In this document: in pieces, positions 50,753-64,000 of the stretch
Layout: the number at the start of each line of letters is the position of its first letter
Position numbering within the stretch: the stretch's first letter is position 1
NCBI GenBank assembly: GCA_026413225.1
Contig: CM048552.1
Location: 134,801,053 to 134,865,052, forward strand
DNA from: Otis tarda
Lineage: Eukaryota > Chordata > Aves > Otidiformes > Otididae
Direction: 5' to 3'
Length of the DNA: 64,000 nt
The notes under the pieces: model-generated
Seen by the model: only the letters and a program-made list of their open reading frames with translations
Told to the model about the DNA's origin: nothing
Databases searched by the model: none
Translations under genes and position numbers: made by a program

Positions 50753-51995
50753 CTCATCAATCTAAGGACTTTTAAACAGAACAAACAGATTAAAACATCT
50801 TCTCCTCATGATGTTTCTTGCTATTCTTAAATAAATGTCATGAACAGGGAGGGAAGAGCTGAAAGAGTCTTGGTTTCATGTGTGGTGTTGAAGGTGCAGC
50901 ATACTGAAGAAACATTTTCAACACTCTGCCTACTGACATGAAACTGTATTGGACAACAAAAGCCAGACTCAGTAACACCATATGTGAGCGTTCAAAACTC
51001 ATTTGAATCAGCCACAATGCCATCAGGTCACAAGTTACACACTATTTCCTCTGGATAAACCACTGTTTGAATAACCTTGTAAAGCTGTTCTTTGTAATTC
51101 AGGACAAAAACTAACCATCCTGAAGAATGCAATCTGCTCGAGCATCCCCAGGAAAGCATAGAAGGATGGCTCTCTCCATCTGCAGGGACTGCTGCCCTTC
51201 AGAGGTGACGCACAGGACATGTCAAAAGACACCAAGGGGTGCCTGGAGAATGGTGCTCTGCCTCCTGTTTGGGAAAGCAGGCACAGAAGGAGAAGCAGAT
51301 GAAGCCTGTCTCTGCTAGGTCCACCTGGGAAATCTTTGGTGGCTTCTCTCTCTCCCTAGATTTCTCCTCCCTGCCCCAGGCTTCTTGTTTTCTCTAGCCA
51401 AGATTAGACTTTCTCTTTTCTCCTTCCAGACAAGTATCACCACTATCCGAGACCTGGCAATCATTTCCTGACTGTGTTTTTAGTAAGAACACTTATATTC
51501 AAAAAAGAAAAGTTTCACCAGTTAAAAAAAAAAAAACCACTAATTCGTAGAAGGATTTCCAGTCAGATCTTGTCCCTCTCACTGTGTTTCCCATCTATGC
51601 AGGGACTGCATTGGCAAGAGCCCTTCACAGCTGGCCTTGCTGTAGCACCATCTCTCCACAGACACTACTGAAGAGCATCAGAAGCACAGCAGTGGAGCTG
51701 TAGTGAAAGCAAACCTACTTCACTCTTCCATCCTTTGTGTGGGCTAAAATGTGACAAAACCAAGGGCAAAAAAATTTGCTTTCAATTGCACCTGGTCATC
51801 CTTTCCATTGAACAGGCAAATCAGAGCACTGAACCTGTAAGGAAAACCAGTTCTTGCAGAAGACCATGTTTCAGGCCATGTACAACAGAAAACATAATGG
51901 CTCCTTGGATCAGGGCAAGGAGGAAGCTTGGTAGGGAATTTATCAGAGATGGGAACAATGCATTACTAGCAAGGGAAAGCCGGGTCTAGGACTAT
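50753..51995. other. unique non-coding DNA between two LTRs
   Basis: About 1.2 kb without recognisable retroviral coding sequence, so the flanking LTRs, which face opposite ways, do not belong to one provirus. No gene or repeat was recognised; an A-run lies at about 51523-51537. Confidence 0.5.
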
Positions 51996-52585
51996 TGTCA
52001 TTCAGCCCTAGTCAGCACACGGTTTCTTGCTAACCCTTCCCCTCCCCAGTGGGAAGAGGGAGAGAATTGGAAAGAAAGGAAAACTCGTGGGTTGAGATGA
52101 AGACAGTTTTCTAGAATAGCGAAGGAAAACAACAATAATAACAAAATATAAGGATACTAAAATATACAAAATGACCAATGCACCATTTCTCACCACCCAA
52201 CGTCCCAATGACCAATACAGCCCATCCCAAGCAGTGATCACGGAAACGAAACTGAGCAGCAAGCAAAGTAGTGAAAAGGAGCCAGCAAGGTAGAGGGAAC
52301 AATGCCAGCAAGAGACATAAAGAGATGAGATGGAAAAATGGATGCCCCCCCATACTGGGCATGGTGTTTATGGCATCAAACACTCTCTTTGGCCAGTTCA
52401 GGTCAATTATTCTGTCTGTCTCTCTCCCAGCTTCCTGCACCTGCACATTAGTGAGACTTGGAAAGCTGGACAGTGTCCTTGGTCTCATATCATCAGCGTG
52501 TTTATCAACATTCTTCACATATGAAATCCAAAACACCTCAGCTACCGAGAGGAAAATTAACTCCATCTCTGCTGAAACCAGGACA
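51996..52585 (-). mobile_element. solo LTR, ERVL-like, minus strand
   Basis: Read on the minus strand from 52585: 'tgtcctggtttcagcagaga', 'ggagttaattttcc', 'gaatgttgataaacacgct', 'ctgaactggccaaagag', an AT-rich region, 'aactgtcttcatctcaaccc' (52108-52089), 'acgagttttcctttctttcc', and the end 'agggctgaatgaca'. These are landmarks of avian ERVL-like LTRs, about 590 bases TG to CA. No internal sequence flanks it, so it is a solo LTR. Flanking pentamers (actat, aggac) do not match, so the target-site duplication is lost or the edges are slightly off. Frames inside (52566-52111 minus, 151 codons) carry no retroviral domain. Confidence 0.78.
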
Positions 52586-55500
52586 AGGACACAGTGTGAA
52601 GGAGACCGGAGCTATCCACAGTGTCACCTCATCAGTATATGCTACTGAATTCTCTGCTCAAAAAGCACTGCAAAAGACAAAACACAAACTAGCAAGACAT
52701 TGACAAAGCACCTTCTAAAAACTGATGTTCAAAAATAGTTCAACTCCAGATTTAGCTGGCTGATGTTGCAATGCTGAGAAGCAGCATAAACCTGAAGGTG
52801 ATGAAGAACTGATAAGTCTAGTGTCAGTGGAGCCAGTTGCAAGCAAAAATGTGCAATGCTACTCAGGCACTTTTCCCAGTCAGAAAAGGGTTTCTAGGCC
52901 AAACTGGCCTTCTCTGGGGGTGATTTGTCCTTTTCATTTGTGTAGCTGGATGTTTACCCTGTTTTCTCAGAATAAATTCTCCTGTGGAGCTAGCCACTCA
53001 CCAGATATCAGACACGTTAAAGTACCTTGTTATGCACTTGTTAAAATCTGCTAGCACAGTTTCCACAAGGCTTATCTCATATTATGATCAGGCATAGCTC
53101 TTATCTTGCACAACTGCTTTTCTATATTGATGTTACTGTAATAGGAAAATAGGGCAATGGGTCCAGAAGTGAGCCACGTCTTAAAACAGTTGTAATGCTA
53201 TCAACATTCAAACCCCTAAGCAGTCCCCACAATTTTATAGAGTTCATATCAATTAGAATGAAAGGCCTTTAGTTACTGCTGTTAAAAATTATTTTGGTTA
53301 ATTCTTACATACTATTGATTTTATCACTTGCTGCTACATGTTTTGCTACAGTGTGAGTAACTGAGCACAGGACTCTGCATCTTGGTGACCTTTCTCCCTA
53401 AGAAGGAACTCTATCTCTTATAGATTGATTTAGCAAATCAAATTTTGTTGTCCAATTTTGTCACTTCAGCCCAGCATCTCCTTTTTTTCTTTCACTGGCT
53501 GTGCTTAGCATGCTTGTGCTGGATTCTGTAAACCAGCACTGCCAATTTCATCCCTCGTCAGTCTGGATCACGACCTCTCCTGGCTGCTCTTTGCTCCTGA
53601 AACAGGATTTGTGGCTGAGATTACAGTTTAGGATATTTATCCCCAACTTGACTCTATTTTCATTTCTGTGGAATCATTTTCTTCCCACTGTGTTTATAAG
53701 CCTGAAATGCAGTTGAGGACTTTCAGGCCACCAAACAAATTTAAATTTAATTGTTTCGCAAAATAGAGCTGCTCTCTTGAGAAAGCACTGGCAGAAACTC
53801 TGCCCATGATATTAAACAAGGATTTGGATGGGAGGTTCAGGAGCACGACTGCAATATGATCTCAGTGTTAATATAAATAATTGTTAGGCAAAGGAGGAAA
53901 ATTTGTACTGCCTTTAGAGCCCATCTGTGTAGCATGAGAGGAGGTAGACAATTTGTTAGACAATGTAAACCCTTATTCCAGCAGCTCTTTCTGATATGCT
54001 CCATTTCCTATTTGATATTTTTTACTGAAATTCTCTAGAATTCATCCCAACAGTTTTGCCGCTATCATTCCTAGCTCTACCACAGACTGAGCTCGGCACT
54101 GCCTGCATGAACCACAGGTGTGAAGAAGCTTCTTGGCTCCTCATCATTCCTAGTCCTGCAATAAAGCACGGACATCTATGCCTCTCCCTGGGATGTCCCT
54201 GTACACAAGCATAGTTATCATTCAGCTGACCTTAGCAAAAGTTTCCAGAGCACTCTGCATTACCCCATGAGGAGAGGAGACATAAGATGTCTTCTTTGTC
54301 CTTCAGTCTAATGCTAGCAAGCCTAGGAACTACTCCTAGATCACACACCAGATCTCCTATGAAGACAGACACCTTCCCATGTGAAGTGGCAGGTCCAAGC
54401 ACAGAGCTGGTCAGATGCATGTGTATCCAGTCTTTAACAGTGATAATCACAGGATACATCCTGGTGAGCAAGGGTTCCTCTCATAAAACCAAGCTTAGCT
54501 TGGTCCCTCCATTTTTTTCACTTTCTAAGCTGGAAAGAGCGAGACATCAACATTTCTTGAATTTTCAGAGCAGTTGCCTGCCTAACTCAGGGCTTTTGAA
54601 CAATCCTTTTGTAACCATCAGTGCTTACAAATGTTTTCAAGCCTTAGCATCACTTTAATGTACATGTTTTCCTTTTACCAGCAGTCTCTGATACACTCTA
54701 TAACACTTCACTTAGAAACAGTTGAATAAAAGATATAGCTAATTATTTAGCACAGGCAGGTGCTGGGACATCTTAGGGTAATAATTCACAGAGCCAATCA
54801 TGTGTCAGGAGTATGTAGTGTGAATCTCTAGCTTTTCACATAAGAAGTAATTCTAGTACAGCAGTTACGTCTGTGGATACCTGGCAGATTGGTACACTAA
54901 TCTGTGAATTAGATACTATAAACTACATGAAAATAGGACAAGATTGCCACATGAGGGACAGATTTGTGACAGAACATGAACTGTCAATATATCAGATATT
55001 AACGCAGAGTTTAGCTCAAAAATGTCCATGATAAACATCCCCTGAAACTGGCTCTGGGCCATTCAACAAGGAACTGTTGATTATTTGATCTTTTTTATTT
55101 TTCTTTATTTTCTTTCTTTTCTCTGTCTGGAACTTAGCAGCATTTCACTGCAGAAGCCATGTATTCATATGAGGTCAAGTTATAGCTCAAAGCAGCTGTA
55201 TCTCCACCCTCAGACCATTTATTCTGACTTTTAAAACCAACTAAAGGGACCAGAGGGAGAAGCAAAGGCTGTTGGGATGCAGGTGGCAGATGCAAGAGTA
55301 GATACCCATATTGTATGTGGAGGACACTCATGACTCTTAGTTTTGCTGGAAAGTTATCTCTGTAAATTCCTGATATCAAAGCTTCATGGAGAGTGAGAAA
55401 AGGAGTATATATCTGAGCTTCAAAATATTCCTCCACCTTCCTCCTACTGGATCTCTGATAGCACCTACAGTCATCACCATTTCAGATCCAGCTTGCTGCT

Positions 55501-58500
55501 CTGACTCTTCTTGTGTTGATATGCTTTTTCTGTCAGGAGTCACAAACAATTCTTCTGGTAACATTATCTACTGTGAGAGAAAAATCCACCTGATACCTCT
55601 TCTTGACACTGTGGGTATGTCTCAGCTCTTACAATCTGTACTGTTTGACAAGTGTATACCAGGTCAAATGACCCCTGGAAAAGGCAAAGGATGAGAAAAA
55701 TGTGCTGTTACAGCTCTAACTGAAAACAGCCTGCCAGCTCTGGAAAGTGGAGAGCAGACTCATTATCCTTGAAATTGGATTCACATGCTATCTTCTGCCC
55801 TTTTCCATTAGCATCAGGAAAATTCCCTCGTTTTGGCTCAGGAATCAGCCATCCAAACAGAGACAGCCCCTTTCAGAACAGGAGAAAGAAAGGTGACCCT
55901 AATACTTATTATCTGAAAAAGAGTGGAGCTATTTAAGCATGATATGTAGGCCACTGATCATAAATTACAATTTAAACCACATCTAGCAGGATAAATCACA
56001 CCACAAAGTTTTGCAGCAACCTCTTTCTTAGTATTTTTCTAAGGGGTGATCCCTTGAAAATTGAAATTAAAAGTAGGAGTGCCCACTTTAAAGAGACTAC
56101 AGTGTATTTTGCACAGAAAACAATTTCCAGTCTTCCTGAGCAGTAATGTTGATCATAATTATTTTCTTAAAAGAAGGATTCAATCCATATTAAGATTTAA
56201 CAAGCTTCCTGACCACTGTCATTCAGTATTGTATATGCACACAAAAGCACAAAAGAAAAACAGTATACATGCTTTCTTTCCACTTGATTTTCAATAGAGA
56301 AGTGCAAAACTTGAATAAAGATTTTTCTTTACCATTCATTTCTTATTTCTGAGATATAATCTGCTGCCTTGTCCAATTTTTTTTTTATGTCTTCCTAGAG
56401 GACTGTGAAACTGGTTAGTGGAGTTTTCCCAAGACTGTCTGGCAGGTGCTTGAGATAACTTACAGCCAACAAAAATGGATAACAGACAAGGGAAAAAGTT
56501 TCAAGCAACCTGGCTAAAAATCCATGTCTTTTTTCTCACTCCTCACTGCTCTTGTGCTTCTGATGGTACAAACTTGTAAGTTCTTCAGTTTTCTGTAGAG
56601 TCCTCTGGGGAAAAGAAAGTAGACAGTGTCTATATTTCTAGCATGAAAGGAAACTGGAAGACAAATAATTTAAAAGAAAAGAACAAAATAAATACTTCAG
56701 GCTTACTTTATCTAAATAAAGAAACAAAAAGGCAATCATATGACCTAAACATAGCGTCCATTTAAACCTTGTTAAAATTTGAAATATTTGAAATAAATTG
56801 CATTTACAAAGATTTTCTTCATGGTACACACCCCAGCAGCCTTCAGCTGCAAAAACAGCCTCCAAGCAGTTCAAAAGGGCCTTTTATCCATAGTTCTCTG
56901 AGGGCAGACAAGGGAGGGAAAGGGGCCCTGAGTGTACCCAGCCTCCTGCAGACATGGCACTGCAACAGCTGCCCTGTGGTGATGGATGGGGAGCAGAGAC
57001 ATCAGAAATCACAGGCAAAAATCTCTTCTTCTCCTTCAGTGACTTGCAGAAATTTGTTCTGGCAAGAAATAGGCACATTTACCAATAACTGAGGTTTTCA
57101 TGTGACTGCAAAACCTCACTACTGCCTCCAAAATTCACTGTCCAAAACCCGATGTGACTCTTCTCCCAGAAGAACCCTGTGAGGAAGGGCCATGCATCAT
57201 TCAGCTCTCAGTTCTCTCAATATATTCCTTTCTTCCTCTGAAATAAGTAATGCTGCTGAAAGGGTTACTTGCAGACAGCTCAAATATTGTTTTAAACGAT
57301 ATATGCTATGGCTGACTACATATACAGGGCCTCCAGCAGAAAAACTTTCAGGAAAATTACAAGGAGAAAAACTAGGAGAAACATTTTTTTCTTTGACTAA
57401 TGAAGTAAGCACCCTGACAGGATAGCTGTGTGCTATATTTATTCCAGCGTCGCCAAGTTATCTTCTTTAATACACGAGGCAGCGGGGAAGGCAGATAGCA
57501 GATAATGCTGAAAATGGTAATAGGATGTGGAGTCAAATGACAGCTGAGCTGGTGGTGTGTGTTCCTCCTGGATCAGCTCAGAGCCCATCAGGTGTTTGCC
57601 TGACAGGGACACTGGCATGGAAAGTCATCAGCCCCCCTCAACCTGTAGCAAGTTCAGAAGAGACGTGGAACCCCAGTCTGCTTAAGCTTTTCAGAAAGTC
57701 ATGAAGTCCTGCTTCTCCACTGCATTGCAAATCACCATGTGTCTCAAAGAAGTATGAGCACTCTTTGCTCAGTGGGATACCTGTTGTTTTGTATCTACCG
57801 GGTACTTCGAGGGCTAGGACAGCAAGGTAGGGGAGAACAGGGGCACAGGGCACTTGGCAGGAGCACTGTCTGCCTCTCTAATCCCTCAAGGCTTTCTTGG
57901 ACAGACTGAAGCACCGAGGCTGCCTTCCCAGGCATGCTGAAGCTGTACTTCTGCAAGGTAGAAATGGGTTCCTCTGTCCCTCCATGTCTACTGTTGAATT
58001 CAGTAGTAGAAGAGCATATGCAGCTGAATTATTCAGATAAAAATTGTGCCTGAATGGGGGAAAAAGTAGAAGGCAAGTGGCTTTCCTGCTGCTCAGGTCA
58101 CAGTGCATCAGGTCTGTATTGATGCTGGCTCCTAAGAGCTGTAAGAAACAGGCAAGGAGATCAGAGATGTCTTGATGTCTTCTTCGTGTTGGATCAATGT
58201 GTGAGTCGTAGCCAAGGGTGAGCTGGGGGGCTTGTGTGCTGGCTGTGCTGGCAAAAACATAGTCTCTATCTGGGATCATTACACTCGTGCCCATGGGCAC
58301 CACATGCTACTGGTAGTCTGTGTAACAGTGGTACACTGGGTGCACGGCAGTGGAGGATCAGACGGTCTTTGACAGTATAGCAGTATCAATATTTATACAA
58401 TAGTCAGCGTAACATCAGCTGTGTCAGGAGGCTGGGTTATTTTCCACAGATAAAATTCCTTGAAAAGCAAAATCATCCAAGCTCCAAAATTATCTCGTGT

Positions 58501-61500
58501 CAAAAAACAGAAATTGGTGGTTTTTTTGAGAACAACGCTGCACCAGCAAGTAGGTGGTCTAGGAGCTTAATAGGTGTTAATGCTTACTTTTCCCAGCAAT
58601 TTTATTTTCAGCTGAACTCCAGCCACAGACAAATAGAAAATGGGTTCTCTTCAGGCACAGTGAACATCTTAAGGGGCTTTTGATCCCTCCCACACCTTCT
58701 TCCTCCCCAAAACTCAACTGAGCTGCTGACCCTCAACAACTGCTATGCAGAGACAGTGTATAAACCATCCCACACCGTCCTGCCATTTTTCCAGGCATTC
58801 TCTTCATCTGTCATGTATTGCCTCATCACTGGAAACTGTAAATGTCCTTGCTGCTTTCAAGGTCAGCTTTTACTCCACAGTGTTATTTCTGAGAAGCATT
58901 TGCTCCATGAATAGCATCATACTTTTCAAACAAAAGACTCATAACAGGAGAGTACACGATCCTAGAGAGAAGGTGGATTTGTTTATCTCTGAAGAGATAC
59001 ACATTAAACCTCCTCACGTTACTCATAGCCAGGAAGATAGATTATTGTGGCTGTAGGAGAGGAACAGCTTTACTGAAAGAAAATGAAGCTCTGGCTAATT
59101 TGTTCTAGGCTACTAAGAAAGCCAAGGAAGCGATCCTCAGTTTGTCATAAGACAAATTCCTCCCACTCATTAGCAGCATAATTCCACTATTGTAAATGCT
59201 TTCAAAAGGTTTTGTTCTAAGAAGTCCCATGGACAATGACACAAGAATAGATTTAGTGTGATGTTCCTAGGGACTTCATTTTCTAAGAGCACCAGCATTT
59301 TTCTGAGAGCACTTACCCTGCAGTATTTCCTTCAGATTTCTAGGCCCAGCCTATGGCTAAACCATACCAGATCTATTCAGGGCCCACAGCTCTGTTCTCC
59401 CTCTGATTTATGAGGTGTCCCTGAGCAATTCTAGCAGGACTGGATGAAACCCTACTTTACAACTGGCTATATGCAGAGTTGACTGAGGTTTTTTGATAAA
59501 TGCTTCTTCCAGATCTTACTTTTGTCTGAATAGATTTGCCCATCGCTTGGTATGAGTGAAAACAAACAACTCGTCTAAGGTTTCTGAGTTTGGAAATAGG
59601 TTGTTTATAAGAGAAGGTTCTCCATGTGGTGACTAGAAACAGAAATAGCTGAAATGCTCACAGTGTGCAAACTTGTTGGAAGCCTCACAGCATAATCTAG
59701 ATCTCTCTTCCAAACACAACTCCACTGCACTGTTGCAATTATTCAGACAGCACGTCTGCACAACTGTACAGAGAGAGAGAGAGTTAAAAAATAAATCTTA
59801 AAAGAATGCTAAGCTATAAATTATGGAGATCCATATTTGCATTTGAGAAGTAGAGTGGCATGCGTGTGATAAAAGCTGTCTTCTGTCATCTTCCCAAAGA
59901 AATTGGATTGCATGTGACGGCACTCCCTGCTGCGCCGTGCCATGAGTTATACAGGAGCACTGCTGTGATTCTACTGATCTCTGAAGTTCCTGGTCCCTCT
60001 GTGATCTTCTTTATACATTTCTAAATCTATAAAATGATCTCTACATGGAACTGCACAAACTTGTTGTTTTCAGGCTGAAGTGATAATCAGTGAAAGAAAA
60101 TGGCAGGGAAGCTGTCTCTGAAGGGTGCTAAATACTCCCAGCTTCTCATAGGGCCAAATTTTTCTTTAAAGATGCTTTTAAGTGAGGGCAAAAGTAGCTG
60201 CCACCACTTTAAAGATCCATTCAAATCCAACAGCTTTAGGATAAAGGAGACTGAGGCCTGTATGTCTTAGTAAGCGTTGAAGTAAGTATTCACTGCCTCC
60301 CAGGCAGCCCTTAGCTGTTTGTATAGTCAATCCCTTAGAGCAAGTATCCTGTTGGATCACTGTGCCTTTTTTTCAGCAATGTTTCGGCTGAGGAGGGTAA
60401 GACCAGAAGAGTTACATTCATGGGGCAGAAATGCCTTTCAGAAATACATAAAGCATGAAAACAAGGCATATCCCTTCAAATCTGTCTTAAAGATTTGCTT
60501 ATTCAAATTCTATTTTCACAAACTTTAGAACTCAGTCCTTTTAAATGGATGTTTTAACATGATTGATTGACTGTTCCAGGGATCTGACAGACAACCAAAT
60601 TCATAAGATATTGTTCTCATTCCCACATTTTAAGCTAAGGAATGATGAATAACAAATATCAACTTTCTTGTCTGTGGACAAAATGCAGCTTCACATTAAA
60701 TCTGTGTGAAAGCAGCTATTCCCCAAATGCTAGACAACTAAAACCATATTCTCTGCTTGTTTGCAAATAGAAAGTTGTGAAATATGATCGAGCCTGGCAG
60801 CTATCAGACATTTAAGTGAAGTTGTTATAAACTCTATTTAAGCTTTATAAATGCAGTAAAACATGCCAAGAGTTGGAAACTAACCGTAGTCGATGGTTTT
60901 ATCAGCCTTAGTTCAGAAAAAAATATATGCTAACACATGCTTAGCTTCAGGCCTACTGACCTTTGGGCCATACTCATCCATACGAAGCTAAACTTGCCAA
61001 CATTCTCTTTTCATCTCTCCTAAATAAATTGGGCTTAGGAGCAATTATATCAATAAGGTTGCAACATTCAACAGGAAAGTATGGATGAGCAGAGACAGTC
61101 TAGACACCGGCTGATAACTCAGAAAGATTTTCCTCTAGACAAGGTTTCTGTGCAACCTTTGATAAAATGGGAGTTTGTGTTTTGTATGATCCCAACTCCT
61201 TACATCTTTCTTACAGTAACACAATAATAACTAAATTACTTGGTTTTGCTCTTTTCTTAAAACACAAATGTTCTACTATGTCATTTCAAAACATGACAGC
61301 ATTGCCCTTTGTAAGCAGCCTTTCCTGCTTTGATAACAATCTTGGATTTTGCTTTCTAGCACAATTGCTGTTGCACCACATGCAGTGACAACTTGTTATC
61401 CATGGCTCAAGGGACATAATCTTCCTTTTTTTTGGTCTTCTAATCCACCACTGAATCACTACTGCACTTCTGAAAGAAGAAAGTAAGCGAGAATTCCCTA

Positions 61501-62210
61501 TTTATTCCACAGCTTTCCATAGCTGCATGGAATAAAAACGCAACAAGAAAATATTTAAGGGGTAAAAGTCCTATATTATACAACACTATATAGAGAAATT
61601 ATATATTTATATTTTTATTCTGAATGTTATTGAGTTATAGGGGAATCAATCAATACAAACAAGATAGATTTGTAATTTCCGTCACCTTAATGTCAAAAGA
61701 CTCAATAAGGTAAACATAGAGAAAGTATGCAGTCATTACTACATAGAATTAATACTTAAAATCATCTTCAATAAATCTTTCTTGAGGGCTTTCTTCTCTT
61801 ATATACAGGAATAAGAAGGTAGACTCTTTTGGGATATTCAGAAGATCTGGATTTGTTTTACATCCTATTGTAAGTAGGGTGATCAATGCAGATCTCAGAG
61901 GCTTCCCCTGCAAGGCACAGGATTGTTTGCTGAGGCTTAGCCTCAGCAGAAAATGAGAAAATATGCTTCCTGAACTCTTGGACATCACAAACAAGGGCAC
62001 AACACCAGCATACGTTAATTTCATCTACTTGGCTGCCTGACATATTCCTCTGGGTTTATTCACAGGTGACAGCAACCAGAAAAGTCTTCAGCCCAGTAAG
62101 CTCTTCTCCAGTCCATTCTTCTGATATGCTCTTACCCCAGAGACAGTATAGAGAATGACAGAGAGAAGTATGAGTGTGTTACCTGAGAGAATGCTCTTTT
62201 ACATTGTCAG
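52586..62210. other. unique non-coding DNA
   Basis: No gene, RNA or transposon family was recognised over about 9.6 kb. Frames up to 141 codons (58303-57878 minus) have no domain or splice support. Minor features are a pyrimidine-rich run (about 55088-55125), a short (GA)6 repeat (59771-59783) and an AT-rich stretch (61571-61620). Confidence 0.45.
59771..59783. repeat. (GA)6 microsatellite
   Basis: A 13-base pure GA repeat; small and ordinary. Confidence 0.85.
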
Positions 62211-62237
62211 AACAACAACAACAACAACAAAAAAAAA
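62211..62237. repeat. (AAC)n repeat with poly(A) end
   Basis: Six to seven AAC units pass into a run of nine to ten A. This could be the tail of a lost retroposed sequence, but nothing recognisable precedes it. Confidence 0.85.
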
Positions 62238-64000
62238 GCAGTAGTGAGAACCAAATGCTGGCACAAAATTCTTCTTTACACAATTTCCATCTTCAGCATG
62301 GCTTTTCTACTCCCACTTGGGAACTTCACAAAGACCCCGCTAAGCAGCTGGCTGTTTCCACTGATGGAAGTTGCACAATTAGAAGTATTTGTGGTGTTGA
62401 GCAAAGGTTTCAGGCAGATAAATTTTCTCATCTAAAGCTTAGGCATAGAATGGACCTGATCTATGAAAGCACCTGTCTCTAGAGGATTCTTTGATCAATG
62501 TATCTCAGTCTCTCAAAGACAGCATTCAGATCACAGGAGTAGCAGTGGTGTACAGAGATTTCACTTACCTTCCATGTGTGGAGTCAGTAAGATCAAGTCC
62601 ATGTTTCAAGCATCTTTGGAGAATGGCCTGCTCCTCCTTCTAGTGCCACTAGGATGCTACTCTGCAGGTACCACTCAGTGAAGTTTTGATAAAAACATCT
62701 TTTTGGCTAATCATGATTGAACATCTCTTCAGCTCCACTATGTTCTTGTGTAAGGATTTTAACGGGTATAGGAGCGGCAAAACCCTGTTTCCTTGCAATT
62801 CTGTGAAAAGCAGGGACAGGCAGAGGCTCAGTGAATTACAGAGCATTGAAGAATCATGGCTGCTGCAGAGTAACTTTTTTCTGCAGATACTCTTGACCAT
62901 ATGTCCTGTTGTAGTTACTTACAAAGGAAGATGAGACAAGGCACTATCCATGGTTTCTGCTGAACACTGATTATTGTATTTCTGTCCTGAACTCGGCACC
63001 TGACCCAGTACCTAATTCCAGTGCATAATGTTCTGTCAAGATTAGTGACTTACACCATGTCACTGCTTTGCAGGTTTTCTGATTCTGTATATTTTTGAAA
63101 CCAGAAGAAAATGACCTCTGAATTCTGCTTCAGTCAGCCTTGCTGTCTCACAGGAAAGCTGCACCAGCTATACTATTATATGCTCTTCAATTCGTACTGA
63201 TATTCTTTGGGATTAGATTACTTGACCTTTAGGAAACCCATCTACAGCTGAATGTGTGAGAAATGACATCCTGAAATGGTGTGTTCTTGTCAGGGTAATA
63301 AAGCCAGGCTCCAAAAATGATCTAATGTATGCAGATTCTTTTTCTTTCAGTGGTGAGTGTAATTTCAGGGAAAAGGCAAGCAGATGATTGATTTGTTTAT
63401 AGGGAGTCATGAGAGCATACTGGAGGTGAATTTCAAGTGTGCTCTCTGTTACAGCTGTGGAATAATACATGGGTTAAAGGGTCAGTCACAGTGCCTGCAG
63501 CTCAGGTGTAGTCCTGGGTACCTGTTGGGGTTCAGAAAGACAGTTCAGGGTGAAAGAATATAATGAGTATTCTGGGAAATATTCAAAAAGATAACCCATA
63601 CAACGTGGGAGGACTGACAAGTTAAAATTGTAATTCTTCTTTGGAAAATTTTCATTACCAACAATCAAAAGAAAACCAAGCGCAACTGCACCATTCAAGA
63701 TTTCTGAGACATTATATAAAGCTAAATGAAAAATGAGAGTCTCTCTACTGTGATAAGTACTCAGAGATTTTACAGTGATTGTTTGGAGGAAGCCCACATG
63801 CTGTACGGCTGTGTTTGTTTATAATCACTTCCATTTGAAGAACTTGTTCTCCTGACAGAAGTGTTCCTGATCTGCAACACAATTTTCTGGACCTGCGAGA
63901 AGCACTTGCTAACCCATTAGGTGTCTTAGCTTTGGGTCTGTGTATGTTCGTGGCACTGAGAGGCAGTGTGTGGGTATATTAAGAGCTGCCTTGAAAGCTG
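62238..64000. other. unique non-coding DNA
   Basis: No gene or repeat recognised. Frames are at most about 103 codons (63797-63486 minus), without domains. Confidence 0.45.

Noticed and set aside
52111..52566. 151-codon minus-strand frame with hydrophobic stretches
   Set aside because: Inside the solo LTR; the hydrophobic run comes from T-rich U3/R sequence and no env-like motif is present.
50188..52585. Possibility that the two LTRs bound one provirus
   Set aside because: They are in opposite orientation, differ strongly in sequence, and the DNA between them has no retroviral coding remnants.
57878..58303. 141-codon minus-strand frame
   Set aside because: No recognisable motif or splice context; treated as chance.
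1..64000. Reading as a bacterial or viral accessory region (operons, CRISPR, IS elements)
   Set aside because: No dense coding, no ribosome-binding-site-linked genes and no spaced repeats; the transposons are vertebrate CR1 and ERV types.

Overview
The window looks like intergenic or long-intron DNA from a bird. No complete cellular protein-coding gene can be supported. The avian call rests on several CR1 LINE copies, two with recognisable reverse-transcriptase coding sequence and one ending in the ATTCTATG 3' microsatellite. It also rests on long terminal repeats of endogenous retroviruses whose U3 and U5 motifs match ERVL-like families known from avian genomes. The composition is AT-rich with CpG confined mostly to the transposons. 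I recognise the CR1 and ERV families from general knowledge and could not search a repeat library; a non-galliform (neoavian) bird is most likely, but the species cannot be named.

Layout. Positions 1-4260 are repeat-rich: two old CR1 scraps (about 820-905 and 1230-1372), a roughly 1.16 kb solo LTR with CCAAT, TATA and poly(A) signals (1673-2834), and a short CR1 tail (4061-4261). Positions 4262-25544 are mostly unique DNA. They hold short simple repeats, a decayed protein-like stretch on the minus strand (7974-8562), a few isolated exon-like splice-site pairs, and two AT-rich, homeodomain/POU-motif-rich blocks (about 12840-13260 and 19720-20060) that read like conserved developmental enhancers. 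Positions 25545-26350 are a minus-strand CR1 3' end, and 27945-28095 is an older plus-strand CR1 tail. Positions 28096-47546 are almost 20 kb of unique DNA with no gene. Positions 47547-48701 are a plus-strand CR1 with the longest reading frame of the window. Positions 49830-50752 are the 3' end of an ERVL-like provirus (internal stub plus LTR, plus strand), followed by a minus-strand solo LTR of a related type (51996-52585). The rest to 64000 is unique DNA with minor simple repeats.

No genes work together here: the only coding relics are dead transposon fragments. The more useful observations are the specific lesions in the CR1 copies, the inverted pair of related LTRs, the well-preserved signals in the first LTR, the candidate enhancers, and a few possible exons that need transcript or comparative data. 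I did not find evidence of a new biological system.
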